The notes beneath the pieces were generated by a model, which did not search any database, was not told the origin of the DNA, and worked only from the letters and a program-made list of their open reading frames with translations. The translations under genes and the position numbers were made by a program. A stretch of 64,000 nucleotides of DNA. Origin: Zoroaster sp. YZ-2022 (Eukaryota > Echinodermata > Asteroidea > Forcipulatida > Zoroasteridae). This document shows positions 46,505 through 58,270 of this stretch, one piece after another (position 1 is the stretch's first letter; each line of letters begins with the position of its first letter). The stretch spans positions 9,089,902 through 9,153,901 of the forward strand of contig CM055828.1 in assembly GCA_029582265.1 (NCBI GenBank). Direction: 5' to 3'.

Positions 46505-46869
46505 AAAGGCCTTGTCACACGGGGCAATTTTCGGGCAATTTTCAGGCAATAAAAGTTGCTGGCAATGAGATTGCTCGGAGATTGCCCTGTGTGGCATTTC
46601 ATGCAATCCAGTGGCAATGACTAGACCATGACTAGACTATACTAGCTGGCTTTCTACTTTGAGGCAATCTGTCGAGGCAATCTCCAATCACATTGCGTAT
46701 CAGTGATCACGTGACATTTTATCACAAGCAAAACATTTTCAGCGGCCATTTAATTCTCGTTTACATGAAAAATACTGAGAGAATTTTGCCGCTTTTTAAC
46801 TCAAAGCAAAATACAAGAAACTAAAATGGGTTACCGAGAAAGAGGAAAATATAATTGCATTATTAAGAG
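46505..46869 (+). pseudogene. possible Harbinger-type fragment with decayed MADF/SANT-like exon
   Basis: CTTGTCACACGGGGCAATTT and the many GGCAAT repeats, with an inverted ATTGCCCTGTGTGGC, resemble the terminus of a PIF/Harbinger-like element. Downstream, KKLKWVTEKEENIIALLR is readable and ends at a good donor (AGAG|GTGAGT at 46869). This W-x(n)-E-x-E pattern fits a Myb/SANT or MADF helix. An ATG at 46764 leads in (MKNTERILPLFNSKQNTRN), but one base of frameshift separates it from this block, so the copy is probably broken. Weak call. Confidence 0.3.
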
Positions 46870-49800
46870 GTGAGTAGACATTATTTAGAGGTTTATTGGC
46901 CTAGAATGTGCGTGTAAAGTAGGCCTATCAGAGACATAATTATTGCATGCACAATCCAATGGAGGTTCGGTGGACGACTTAAACTGTTGCACTGCATCTA
47001 TTTCAAAAACTATATTGAGTCTACTCTTTCCCTGTTTTTGCAGTGTACCTACATGATTTTACGTTTGCATTTTAACTAAGGATAATGACTGAGCATGGAT
47101 AGATGCTATATTGTCCAGAAAAAGTTTAAAACTGTGCCATGCAGTCAAAGTCAAAAGAGCATCGTTGGAAAATACTTCATTGTGTAACTCGCCTGTACAG
47201 TACATGTACATGTATGCAAATCCATGTAAATAATTATATACATGTTCGTGTGTTGTTGTCTCTTCTGCAATTCTGCATGTTCTTCGTGTCAGCGAAATAT
47301 ATCCCTAACTCAACCTAAAGAGATGCTTTTACTTGATTAGTCTGCTAGTTGTAGTCACAAAATTGTCATAGGCGCCTGTTTTTCTGAGCTAGAGTTACAT
47401 TTGTTGTTTTGTTATTATTAAACATAAAAGTCTGTCCCTCTATGCTTTAAAGAAAGGTCAGGTCTTATAACATAAAAAAGATGAAGAGCCTGCATAAAAA
47501 AAAGAAAACTAATAAATGAAGAAAAAAGCTGCAGAGAGGATGAGTTAATATGAGTTAATTGGAAAATAAACATGCAGGTGTGTTGGTGGACAACATGTGT
47601 ACACCAACATTCAGGATGGAAAATGCAAATGGGGTAGGGGTGATGAAGGTTGTTTTTGCAATTATAAAGGGCATTCTCTTACTGGAGTAATACATGTTGG
47701 TCTTTCCTATTCAGAATTTATTTTTTCACAGAATCATTTGAACATTTCTTTATATTTTGTATTTTAGCTCTCCAGTATGCTGAGTAATTGGAATTAGATG
47801 CAATGGCTGGCATCAGTGAGAATCAGTTCAACAGCCTAGAAAGCATCTAAAACACAAGCCCCAAGGTAACCAATAAATCTGTGGTACAATTATTGTAAAT
47901 GTGTGTGTGTGTGTGTGGATGATTGCATTCCTCCTGACTGCCCTATGATCCACTCACATGACCCCACCAACCTACATTGAAGATTGTGATTTTTATTTTC
48001 AAAAAGCAATTCTATTAAAACTTTATCCACAATGTTGTATTCTTTCCCAGTGAAAACAGGTCAACTCGTATGCGTGCCAACTCGTACTATTACCAACTCA
48101 TACTCATTTTGGTCAACTCGACCCGTAAAAATATTTATTACTGAATATTTACTGGCATGTGTACGGGTTGACATCCGGTTAATTTAGCTACACTATAGTG
48201 TCTATAGTTCCTCATAATACTAGTAGTGCTTATGTCTTGTGTGGTGATGGATGCATTTCAGTTTACTTGATACTAGCACTTAATTTTCTCACTAAAGTAG
48301 TCCAGAAACAAATATCAGCACATTTATTGAGATAATGAAACAGTCACATCATGGAGGAAGGAAGACGTCACATGTAACTTTCTATTCCATTGTAAAACCC
48401 AACTTAAAGGCATTGTTCTGAAGGGATCATTTTTCTAAAGTTGCATAAGTTTTCTGAAGTTACATCAATCCATCATCCTGATAATAACATATGAGGGCAT
48501 TCTAAGTTATGAGTGTTTTGTTAGCATGACCCATTATTCTTCGTCCTCTTTGAAAACATTTAATATTGTTTTTACATGATTAGTTTATATTTCAGATCAT
48601 CGGTATCCATTTGTGCTACTGCCTACAAGGTGTGTCAGAGTCTGTGTAACTTTGTGATCCAATGGCCAGCATTTGAAGTTTATCCATTCGTCAAAAGGGT
48701 TAATGTATGATTCAAATTATTTTATATGGACTTATCCTATCTGTGGCAGTCTTTACCCTCAAGAGAATTGATTTTAGGACCTCAAGACATATCTAGGTCT
48801 TTCTAGGAATTTCTTTAACATGTTAGAACAAAATTAGTACTGAGGAATTCTTATTATATTTTTGACTGGACCCAAACATCCTCACAAAATGTAGTTATTA
48901 AGCAATATCTGTTGGTGATCTAGTAAATGTATATTGCCGACAGTGAATCCCTGGCAGTTGGGCCATATAAACATAGTAAACATAACCCCAATCTTCATTG
49001 CATGGTGTGTCAGCCTTGGAATACCTTTTCCAAGATCACCCAATTAAAGCACTAGTATAAGGGCCCCTTATACTTGTATTGCTGTTTGCCCTCCCCTTCC
49101 ATAGTTCTTGGATTCTATAGTGCTGCAATGATAGACCAAAGAATTTTAGAAAACAAATGTGTTGGTTCATCACCAGTGGCAGTACATGCCATCACTAAGA
49201 ACTTGGGGGGAGGGAGAAGGCATTTTATTCCAAAATTACCGAGTCCAATGACAACCCCTGAATGTCACCCATTCTGAACTCACTAAATCGTACATACAGA
49301 GTGTACATTTATTTTAAATGCAGATTGTTTCTGTTTTCTTGTCAACAAAGGATCATGGTTGGGTTCATTTACACTGAAGTCATTTCACTTGTTGCATGTG
49401 TAAGACCATGTACACTCATTTCTAGATTGGTTACAAGTAGGTTAAACAGGTCAACAAAGTGGTTTAAATTGATTGTGGGGAGGGAAATGTGGAACCACAA
49501 AAGTCAAGAAACCCAACAGACAGTTAAAATAAATATGTATTTCATTGTTTTATTAGCAATTTACAAGCACCCATACAACTCTTTGATTATTTCAGTGTCT
49601 AACAATTTATGTACAAAATGGCATCTGATCTTTGTTGTAAATCTGTAGTATGGACAGACATTTTGCCAGTCATGTGTACAACCTTGAAAATGTAAAAATC
49701 AATGTAGAATTTGTTTTCAAATTTTATAAATTATTTTGTAATTATTTGCAGATTAGGTGAAAACAAAGACAATTTATAAGCATGTCACAATAAGGAGATG

Positions 49801-50459
49801 CTTGATTACAGTGTCACTATCATTGTCAATTTATCATATTTTTTTTTTATAAACTTGACATGAAAGTGAAGAATATTATAAATAAAGAACACTCTCAGAA
49901 TAAAAACATGCATTCCATCAATTAAATAAATTTTTTTACAAGACTAAATACCAATGTTGGCTTCATTTAAATCTAGAATTGAAAGGTTTTTCCATAAAAA
50001 ATGAAAAGGGCAAGTAATTATCAAATTTGATCCAGTGGATATAATTACATTTAATTTTGTTTGAATTGGGAATTATTTACTTTTTGTGGGGGCAGGGGAA
50101 GATGGAAAGCACGGATGCAAGCTTTCTTCCAAACTTTATCATGTAGTAGTTATAAGCTTGTTTTCTAATGAAAGGCTAATTAGCTGATATCCATACAAGC
50201 AACCCCAGCCAATTTTAATCCAGTTACTATACATGTAGTCCTTCACGCTAAATAAACTTTGTGACTTTATGCCCATAATAATGCTGAATAGGTTGATCTG
50301 CTGCCTACAACCCTGTCAAACTATTTTCATATGAGTGATTTTTAATGTTGATTAATCATCGAGCATGGTTTTTGAAAAGTATGTGTTGGGCTAGTGTCAA
50401 TATTTAAAATAAAAAACAGTGTTCCAAGTCACACTTGTTAATTTCTAATTTATTGCTTA
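46870..50459. other. interior of unit E1; no gene seen
   Basis: AT-rich. A (GT)8 tract lies near 47900. A cluster of CAACTCGTA-type motifs with an inverted partner (TACGGGTTGAC) lies at 48058-48170 and may mark another short MITE. No supported coding sequence was found. Confidence 0.55.
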
Positions 50460-51282
50460 AATCTCACAACTTTTTCAAGTTCAACAGCCAATATCTCAAG
50501 AACTAAATGACATATTAGAAAACAAAAAACACAATTGAATTCCTTACATTAATAGCTTGTAATTCTTGTGAAATGACTTATCATAAATGCTTTGCCAATG
50601 GTCCAATTAGTGGCACACGAAGTAACGATTTTACAAATTTTAAAAGGTCATATCTCATAAGTTGACAAATTTGTTATTTTTTCATAATCATGAGGTCATA
50701 TATGACCTTCAAACCACCTAATCTGACCTTTACTTCCTGTCCAAACAGTAAGTTCAAATTCAACACATTCTAACGCAAAATTGATATGTCTTTTGAATAT
50801 GAAATTGATAGTTATTATAAAAGATGACAAACCCTTGCACAATATAATATTTACATCATCGTTGAAAATTTGATTGAACCGGAAGTGGACTCGAACACCG
50901 TGTGTTTGTTCTAACAAACACTTAAGCTCTAGTTACTATTATTTTTTTAATTAGCCTAAAATTTCCATCAACAAATGGACGGAAAAGTGAGGTAACTTTT
51001 TCCATCCAATTTTTATGGAAATTTGAGGGTAAAAAAAATAAATAAATAAAATAAATCAACTCAAATTAGTTCTAGTATAAGCCTGCATGTCCATTCACAT
51101 GTTGAAACACTTTTTGGTCGGTTTCGGGTACTTAAAAATAAATAACAACCATTGGTAAAACTGCTAAATTGACGGATGCAAAGTGGCCTCCTTTATTGTG
51201 TTTTATGTCATATGACGTGTCACAATCACATGGTTTTATGCTCCACGGTACTACATGTAGACTATGCAGGAATAAACCTAGT

Positions 51283-51352
51283 CACGTGTTTATGCTATGA
51301 CACAGTCACGTGTTTATACTATGACATAGTCACTTGGAATGCGAGTCACGTG
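51283..51352 (+). promoter_or_regulatory. tandem E-box (CACGTG) array
   Basis: CACGTG occurs at 51283, 51307 and 51347, with a degenerate CACTTG at 51331. The first three are spaced exactly 24 bp apart within repeated GTCACGTGTTTATGCTATGA units. CACGTG is the canonical bHLH-ZIP site. It could be a short tandem repeat without function or a binding-site cluster. Confidence 0.5.
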
Positions 51353-51359
51353 AACTTGG

Positions 51360-52125
51360 GCTGATAATTTGATTGGGACACACTGGCTGTGAAAGATCCA
51401 TTGCTGGGGGTCACTGAATCAGCGGGGTCCGCAGACTCAGCGGGCAGGTTGCGATTAGCATATGAAAGAAGCTATTGATATTCAAGCAGTGACGTAAAAC
51501 TCGAGCGGTTAGGCTGGCCGGCTGGTCGGTAACTAAGGCAGTCTTTTGTTCAACAAAATCCACTGACTCTGCGTCCAGTCCAGTGACAGTAAATTTTGAA
51601 TATGTCCATTGGCATTATACATGTATAACCATTTTTGAGCTTAAAACGAACCAGTAGTACACCCTAACGGTTTAAAAAAGCTTTCCTCCATTACACTTTT
51701 TATTGGATTATCACTTTATAACAATTGTTGCATGGTTTGAAAAGGATAAATACCAAGTTGGGCTATAAGCAACTCGGGTTGAGCTCTAATAGAGAAATCC
51801 AGTAATGAATATTTATCTAATGAAAAAATAAATAAAGGGTAAACATTTATTCATGGTCCTTGCCAAAAACTTGATAAATTCTTTAGAACAGACTGACTAC
51901 GTATACGATCAGGAATTTCCGAACGAACTCGGTCAGCGGATGGAAACTCCATTCGTGTCTTTCCATCACTATCCTGTGGAAACAGGTGTACGCTGTGCAA
52001 CGTACGGGCAAGCATGGCTTATATATATAAAAGTTCGTCGTGACTCCCCAACCCAAGCAGCACGCACATTCTATGATCGGGATGTCGTGGAAAATTATTC
52101 TTGCAACCGCCTGACACGGTGACAC
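51360..52125 (+). promoter_or_regulatory. possible promoter region with TATA box
   Basis: TATATATATAAAAG at 52020-52033 is a good TATA box in a locally GC-richer context (GTTCGTCGTGACTCC follows). An open frame of 89 codons (51853-52122) overlaps it and starts at ATG, but it has no recognisable domain, and a TATA box within an exon is unlikely, so I prefer the promoter reading. A downstream gene was not identified. Confidence 0.3.
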
Positions 52126-52497
52126 AGGAGTTAAGGTTTGTCTTGATCCTTCATCTCATTTTATTTCTTCAATTATTTTCCACTTACATGTACATCAAAC
52201 AATAATTACAGTAAAGGAAAAAGGTACATATTTAATGCATAACATGCTCAGAGTTAAAACAAAATAAATAAAAATACCAGGATTTGTCATCAAGATCCAA
52301 ACTATTTATGCGAGTACAAATGTATTATCAGCTGTTGAATCCTGCAACGATACCGAACTTCAGTGATTCGTCTCGAAACTGTGTGAAAGGCAAAAATAGA
52401 AAGCATCCAAACAAAGATTATCTACATCCGAACGTTTCCCCCAAGTGTTTCTGCTGTACAAAAACCTCACAGACATTACAAAAAATCGTGATTTTTA

Positions 52498-52690
52498 TTG
52501 AGGAATGATCACTCTATACACGCACCGAAGTCCGTGTTTTTAAACATCACGCACGGAAACGTAGATTATCAATTTGCTTTTTCAGTACATGTACAGTTTG
52601 TATCACGCTGTATGCACACACTGAAGACCGTGTTTTTATGGGCTAAACATCACGCACGGAAACAACTGTTTATTTATAGATAATCTCTTT
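52498..52690 (+). repeat. local imperfect duplication (~90 bp period)
   Basis: CACGCACCGAAGTCCGTGTTTTTAAACATCACGCACGG at about 52520 is repeated at about 52616 as CACACTGAAGACCGTGTTTTT ... AAACATCACGCACGGAAAC. Each ends before a TAGATTATC/TAGATAATC motif. Confidence 0.65.
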
Positions 52691-52776
52691 AACTTATATC
52701 ACTTGTTTGATGCGCCGACAACTAAACCGCAGGACCGTGTCTCACGGAACAATCACGGAACACGGTTGTTAATAGC

Positions 52777-52998
52777 TTAATTATCTTTACGATCTTGATT
52801 TTTTAACACGGAGAACGTGACCGTGCCACAAAGAATTGTTGGCGGTACTGTACGGTCATTCTGCCATGCCCTCTGGAATTTCCGTGTTCTTTTTTGTTGT
52901 TCATAGGATCGACTTGTTTCCAGATCCTTGTCATCCCCGGCCACTTTTTGTTTTTTCGCGGGAGGTACAGGTTTCACTCCTTGCAAAAAGCGCCACAT
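52777..52998 (-). CDS. probable first exon of a transposase-derived zinc-finger-like protein (KIAA1586/ZMYM/hAT type)
   Basis: The ATG at 52998 gives MWRFLQGVKPVPPAKKQKVA and then SRSYEQQKRTRKFQRAWQND. A short nuclear-localisation-like KKQK tail followed by R-x-FQ-x-W-x(3) is the usual opening of domesticated hAT/TTF-type zinc-finger proteins, in which 'R(K/T)FQ..W....PWL' precedes the first Cys pair. After NDR the frame continues only 25 residues without that motif, so the coding part probably ends at a donor near 52853 (GACC|GTACAG). The region upstream on this strand (53000-53560) is GC- and CpG-rich, as expected of a promoter. Downstream exons were not found, so this could be a stranded fragment. 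Confidence 0.4.
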   Translation of the reverse strand: MWRFLQGVKPVPPAKKQKVAGDDKDLETSRSYEQQKRTRKFQRAWQNDRTVPPTILCGTVTFSVLKNQDRKDN

Positions 52999-53143
52999 GC
53001 TTGCTTCTGTACTGTTGATATTTTATTATTAGTTAGCGGCCTTGTGGCCGCCGACCACAAACTTCAATCAATTACAAATCAGTAAACTGTACCGATTCAG
53101 TATAGTATAGTGCGCAGATAATTATAACGCGGCATGTTCTTCG

Positions 53144-53282
53144 TCCGCACTGTGCCTAGCCTTGAGTCAAGGCGAGCATGGCACCCCGGATACTGGCGTA
53201 TAGACGACACGAAAGACCACCACAGCGCGCCAGTAACTGGGGTGCCACGCGCGCCTTCACTAAAGGCTACACTGTGCCTAGT
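53144..53282. repeat. GC-rich fold-back repeat upstream of the 52.8-kb exon
   Basis: ATGGCACCCCGGATACTGGCG is inverted 33 bp later as CGCCAGTAACTGGGGTGCCA. Outside these lie the direct repeats CACTGTGCCTAG at both ends (53149 and 53270). This gives a stem of about 20 bp with target-like flanks. It is non-coding. Confidence 0.65.
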
Positions 53283-53699
53283 TCTCACCTCAGCAATCTG
53301 ATTAACTGCTGAACGAGTGCGGGAACCAGTTCGGTATACGAAGCCGGGTGTGTCATTAGATATAGACATCGTGAAATTGTGCACGTGCACAGGACCGAAT
53401 ATTCCGCTGCGCACACTCTACAGTAGGGAAGCAAATTTTTAGGTGAGCAGTATTTTGTGTGACACCGTCACTGGAGTGCATGGCATGCCGCGCCGCGCGC
53501 TCCGCTCCGTGCGGGATCGGACCGCGGCCGGACCGCTGTACGATCGTCAAAGGAATCCATGGCCGATGCATCTCTAGCATGTTTTGATGCAACGGCGAGT
53601 TGACAACAAATTTTTCACTACTGATTACAAAGTAAAGAGCCGAACCTTATTGTCAGACAGTTCATTATTATTTGTGATGATGCATTTTTACTTTATTTT

Positions 53700-53790
53700 T
53701 CCACTAGCCCGCCGGGATATCAAACTGGAAAAAATAGTAGCCCGGCTGTAAATCCAGTAGCCCCGGGCTAGCGGGCTACCAGCAATTTCG
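53700..53790. repeat. TAGCCCG-rich dispersed repeat
   Basis: CTAGCCCGCCGGGATATC, TAGTAGCCCGGCTG and CCCGGGCTAGCGGGCTACCA form overlapping palindromes. It is short, GC-rich and abuts the left terminus of unit E2. Its origin is unknown. Confidence 0.5.
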
Positions 53791-54617
53791 ACCCCTGTAT
53801 ATGACAGAAAACACAGTAAAGGGGGCCAGTAACCTACCACAGGGTCCAAAATTTAAAATCGTTCCTATAACTTTTTGGGTGAGTGGTACTTGATGAAATA
53901 CATATTTACCATTGATCATAAGTGGAAAAAAGATAACTTTTAATATTTTTATCTTTTTACAGCACTTTGATTTTTGATAAATGCATTGCAATGCACATGA
54001 AAGTAATAAAGTTCAAAAAATAAAAACAAATAAGTTTTCTCAACTATAAAGATGATAAACAAACTAATAGTAACTATTAAGTTTTTACCATGTAATAACT
54101 TTATGTTACTTGTCAACTAAATCTTTAAGACACACCAAAAACAGTACTGCTAACGTGACATGTCAAGGACAATATAGAGTGTTTTGTCACGTTAGCATTC
54201 ATCACATTAGAGTCTTGTAACAACTTGCCATTTATCCCCATCATAACATATCTGGAACCTAGGGTCTCACATAAGTCATTTCTGATGTTGATTAATACAT
54301 CTAAATATAGTAACAAAAATAGCTTATGATGTGTTGTTTAATTGATATTCTTAAAATAAGTACTGCTAACGTGACAGTGTTTTGGACAAATAATGATAAT
54401 GTATGATTTTTTTTGTACCAATGGAATGAAAATTAACTACTATGTACGTGTATATAATTATTTTAATTATATAATTAACTATGTATGTGTAAAAATAATT
54501 ATGTATCTCTTGTTTGTTTCAGAGTTTGCATGGTCATGTTCATGTACATGTAGCTGCTGCTGTTTGCAAATCCTTATATTAGAAGTAGTACATTAGAAGT
54601 AGCAAACCACCAAAAAT

Positions 54618-56150
54618 ATAAAAAATCGGCGCGCAAAGTCGGGACGCGGTGCTCCCGCGAAGAGCCGATAGCGAGCTCCTCTTTGCCCCAGCGAACCTTT
54701 GCGGCACAAAGATTCAATCTACAGCTAAATTTCGAAGCCCTTTGTTATGCTAATAAGCCAACCATGCTCAGCGGCTGTGCTACCGACCGACAAAATGCCA
54801 CAATGACATTTATTTCATAGTCCCTTGTGGTCCAATTGTGGCTCCATGGGGCTCTCATTCGGGAGACTGACAAAACGCCGCGACTGAAATCCTTTGTGTC
54901 AGTTTTGAGGATGCGCTAAAAATAGAGCATTTTTTATCCAAAAGAATGTTGCTACCAGAGGTTTGGTTTAAATAGATCTAAAATAAATATTTTAGGGACG
55001 GATTCAGTACTGACTGAGCGCACACGAAAAAAGTTTTTATGGGCTTAGCAGTCGCTTGCCCGTGTTTCGTGCCCGTGTTCTATATTATTTTTTCACATTG
55101 GGTCTGCAGTTTGTTCCTAGGTCACGAACCCGCTATTGCTTAAGTTCGCAGACGCTACTTCCATTTCTGAATTCTGATGCTAAAGTGTGTCAGTTACAGA
55201 ACTGTGTTTTCTTCTTAAGCACAAGTTCTGTCCACAGATATCTTCAGTGTATCACAATATTTTCATCAACAAGTCTGGCGGCTCCCAGCACGAATGCTTA
55301 TGATGGCTTATGAACTAGGCATAAGTTAACATCAATGGAGCAGCGGCGTAGCCACGGGGGCCTGGGGGAGCATGCCCCCCCAGGTTACCCCCACGAAAAA
55401 TCCTCATAGTGCCCCAAAAACAGAAAAGAAAAAAAAAGGGAAAAAACCATATACCCTGGGCCCCCACTGAAAAGCAATTTCCCCCGTCCCCCCACTGAAA
55501 AAGTCCTGGCTATGCCGCTGCAACGGAGCTGTTAATCATTATCCTTGGAATTAATGTATTCTCAAGGCATATTGAAGGAATTTTTAATATCAATTTTAAA
55601 ATATTTACAACATTATTTATTTTACTGAATTGAAACATAATGTTGGTTAAACTATTAAAACTTCAGCACATGCTGTGAATGAAGGTATTAAATAAATGAC
55701 TGAGACTGTTAATGGATCAGCAATTACACCGATGATGCAGAGGATTCGTCATGCAGGTAATATTTACACTACATAGATAATGTACGTTTATGATTGTTTC
55801 ATGCGTCCAAAACACAGTAAATAAAGTCATGAATGAACGGGAAACCAGTGTTTTAGTCAAACAGCAACTCGTAAGATTAAAATGGTAGGGTATGTAAGGA
55901 AAATATAAAACTGGGATTTTATTTGTTTTGTTTTTAAAACTGCACGCAATTTTAAACACTAAATACGCATATGGGCGGGTAGGATAGGGAGCATTATTAT
56001 TACATAATTCCACAACCTGCCTTTCATGTAGCCAATCAAACCTTAAAATCTGATAGGTCAATTTTGTTTTACCAATGCAGTCTTCATTGTAAGCGCCACT
56101 TGATAGAGTTCATCGACTTTTGATTATTTGCGCGCCGATTTTCGGAACCT
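54618..56150. mobile_element. candidate 1.5-kb element with AAAATCGGCGCGCAAA termini
   Basis: AAAAATCGGCGCGCAAAG at the left is inverted at 56137-56153 (TTTGCGCGCCGATTTTC). The left 300 bp are GC-rich. A hAT-like MITE is nested at 55341-55520. The inverted repeat is short, so this call is tentative. Confidence 0.4.
55333..55528. mobile_element. 180-bp hAT-like MITE
   Basis: The termini CAGCGGCGTAGCCA and, inverted, TGGCTATGCCGCTG bound 55341-55520. Outside are CAATGGAG and CAACGGAG, an 8-bp target duplication with one mismatch. The G-rich left and C-rich right halves are typical of this marine-invertebrate MITE type. Confidence 0.85.
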
Positions 56151-56756
56151 TAAAGGGCTGTGTCTGCCAGCCAAGCTTCTGGAACAACAATGGAGCTGTC
56201 AATCATTTCTTCGGGTGGGCAATTTATTTTAAGTAATAAGAAGCTCTGATTTCTCTGCTGGTAAAGTATTTTAATATTGTAGGGGAATATACACAGGATA
56301 TATTTTAAAGAATACCAAAATTAATATTTCGTTTGGATTTTCTTAGTTCTCGCAGGCAGCAGAGATAGGGAATTTGTCTGGGCGGGTAAAATGATTATAT
56401 AGGCTATAGACCTAGTCTGCAAATTTATAAGTGAAACCTGAATAATGTTTTTTTTTGTTGGGGACGCCGATAATAATATTTTTTTTGTCCCCGTTCCTCA
56501 CCGTTCTTGTTCCACCATCGGTAAATCCCAGTGCCTCCTTGGACGATTTTTATTTTTATTTTAGCAGCTTTATATGTCTGAGCGTAAAATGCTCCAAAAT
56601 CATTCCTTTTAATTTGTTAATGTTATTGGTCTGACTGCTTCTGCTTGAAAATGTACTGCCACTAAAAGTGGCATATATTTTTTTATATATTTTTTTATTT
56701 GTATGTATAAGTATTATTTTTCGGAGTGGCCCATATACATGTAGCCCAGGCCTCTT

Positions 56757-56835
56757 AATAATTTAATAATAATTTATTAGCTTATATAGCGCATGCGACA
56801 TGCCGAAATGATCGTATGCGCTTTAAATCTCTTTC
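56757..56835. repeat. AATAATTTATTAGCTTATATAGCGC-type dispersed repeat
   Basis: TTATATAGCGCATGCGACAT followed by ATCGTATGCGCTTTAAATC resembles a second sequence at 61245-61320 (ACTTATATTGCGCC ... GACGCTCATGGCGCATGA). This 'ATATAGCGC' signature is a common dispersed repeat of marine invertebrates. Confidence 0.5.
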
Positions 56836-57323
56836 TATCTAGTAAATGTGTAGTGCAGCAAACAGTCGATTAGTTTCAGAAGAGTTAACAACTCTTCTTT
56901 GGCAGTGTTCCAAAGATCTGGATCCTCTGATTTCTGGAAATGTCGGCACCGCACCTGGAACTGAAAACTGGGGGAAAATTTGGAGACCTGGAAAAAGTGG
57001 GCGTACAAGAAGACTATGATTTATTGAACAACCAATCATTTGGAGATACTCGCCCATCTAATAATTGATTGGACATTTTCTCATACAGTGATGTAGCCCG
57101 ATGTATATTATTGGATGAATTATTGATGTTTCTGTGCAACAGTACTGTCCTGGCAACAGCATAATTACATTTTTGCCTTCTGAGGAATGATTTCCTGGTC
57201 AGAATGATTGGCAGCCCTATTGTTGAATAATTAAGTCTTCCGTCTGATTTGTATTAACAAGAGAAGTTGCTAAGATTATGGTGAAAACGATTGAAATAAA
57301 GTGTAACGATAACATGATTTCGG

Positions 57324-57535
57324 TTAACTGCCAGCGGCAGCACCAGACCTGGGGGGGGGGGGAGGGGGAAAGAGGGGGGGGCAAGCTTAAATTTAAGGGG
57401 AAAACATTAATCTTTAATGTAATTTTGTACTGCTAAAAAAGCATTAACTTTGCATCGGGGAAAAAATGGGGAAAAAATTGGGGGAAAATTGGGGGCATCC
57501 CCCCCCTCCCCTGTAGCGCCGCCACTGTTCACTGC
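57324..57535. mobile_element. 196-bp hAT-like MITE inserted in satellite-related DNA
   Basis: CAGCGGCAGCACCAG at the left and, inverted, CAGTGGCGGCGCTACAG at the right bound 57332-57527. TTAACTGC and TTCACTGC flank it (8 bp, one mismatch). The left flank (GTGTAACGATAACATGATTT) is a monomer of the satellite found downstream, so the MITE landed in that array. Confidence 0.85.
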
Positions 57536-57539
57536 ACAG

Positions 57540-58270
57540 TCATCTTAGCTTACTTTACCTCCAAACAAATATAACGTTAGCAAAAGCATTGTCAAAATTT
57601 GTCACCATAGCACTGAATATGTCCCCCAAAAATTATGTTAGCAGTATTTTTGTCCAATATAGTGTAACCATAGCATTATTTCTGTCCCGAAAACAGTCAC
57701 GTTAGCATCCTTGACGTCCAAACAAATATCACGTTAGTGGCATCGCTGTCCAATATTTGTCACCATAGCACCGTATATGGCCAAATTACGTCACGATTGC
57801 ATTTTGGTGTCCAATAAAGTGTAACGATAACATGATTTTTGTCCCGAAAACAGTCACGTTAGCATCCTTGACGTCCAAACAAATATCACGTTAGCGGCAT
57901 CGCTGTCCAATATTTGTCACCATAGCACCGTATATGTCCAAATTACGTCACGATTGCATTTTGGTGTCCAATAAGGTGTAACGATAACATGATTTTTGTC
58001 CCGAAAACAGTCACGTTAGCATCCTTGACGTCCAAACAAATATCACGTTAGCGGCATCGCTGTCCAAGTATTTGTCACCATAGCACCGTATATGTCCAAA
58101 TTACGTCATGATTGCATTTTGGTGTCCAATAACGTGTAACGATAACATGATTTCTGTCCAAAGAACAGTCACGTTAGCACCCTCTCCGTCCAAATAAATA
58201 TCACGTTAGCAGCACCTTTGTCCAATATTTGTAACCATAGCATTCTTTCTGTCAAAATAAATGTAACGAT
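57540..58270 (+). repeat. 157-bp higher-order satellite made of five ~31-bp submonomers
   Basis: TCACGTTAGCATCCTTGACG starts at 57697, 57854 and 58011, and a variant starts at 58169, a period of 157-158 bp. Each 157-bp unit divides into five segments ending GTCC and beginning TCACGTTAGCATCC, TCACGTTAGCGGCA, TCACCATAGCACCG, TCACGATTGCATTT and TAACGATAACATGA, so the unit itself arose from a 31-bp repeat. First and last copies are diverged. Confidence 0.9.

Larger units (their letters stand above)
45705..51214. mobile_element. 5.5-kb inverted-terminal-repeat unit E1
   Basis: The left end CATATGACATAAAACACAAT followed by AAAGGGGGCCAC is inverted at the right (GTGGCCTCCTTTATTGTGTT ... CATATG). 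Homology continues about 190 bp inward (TTAGCAGTTTT, TTCAACAT-x-TGAATGGAC, AATTTGAGTTGATT). The same terminus bounds unit E2 at 53797-59254. No transposase was recognised in the interior, which contains other repeats (45871-46395, 50460-50935) and a possible Harbinger fragment. Confidence 0.75.

Noticed and set aside
51853..52122. 89-codon plus-strand frame with ATG
   Set aside because: It contains a strong TATA box, has an equally long opposite-strand frame and no known domain. I prefer a promoter reading.
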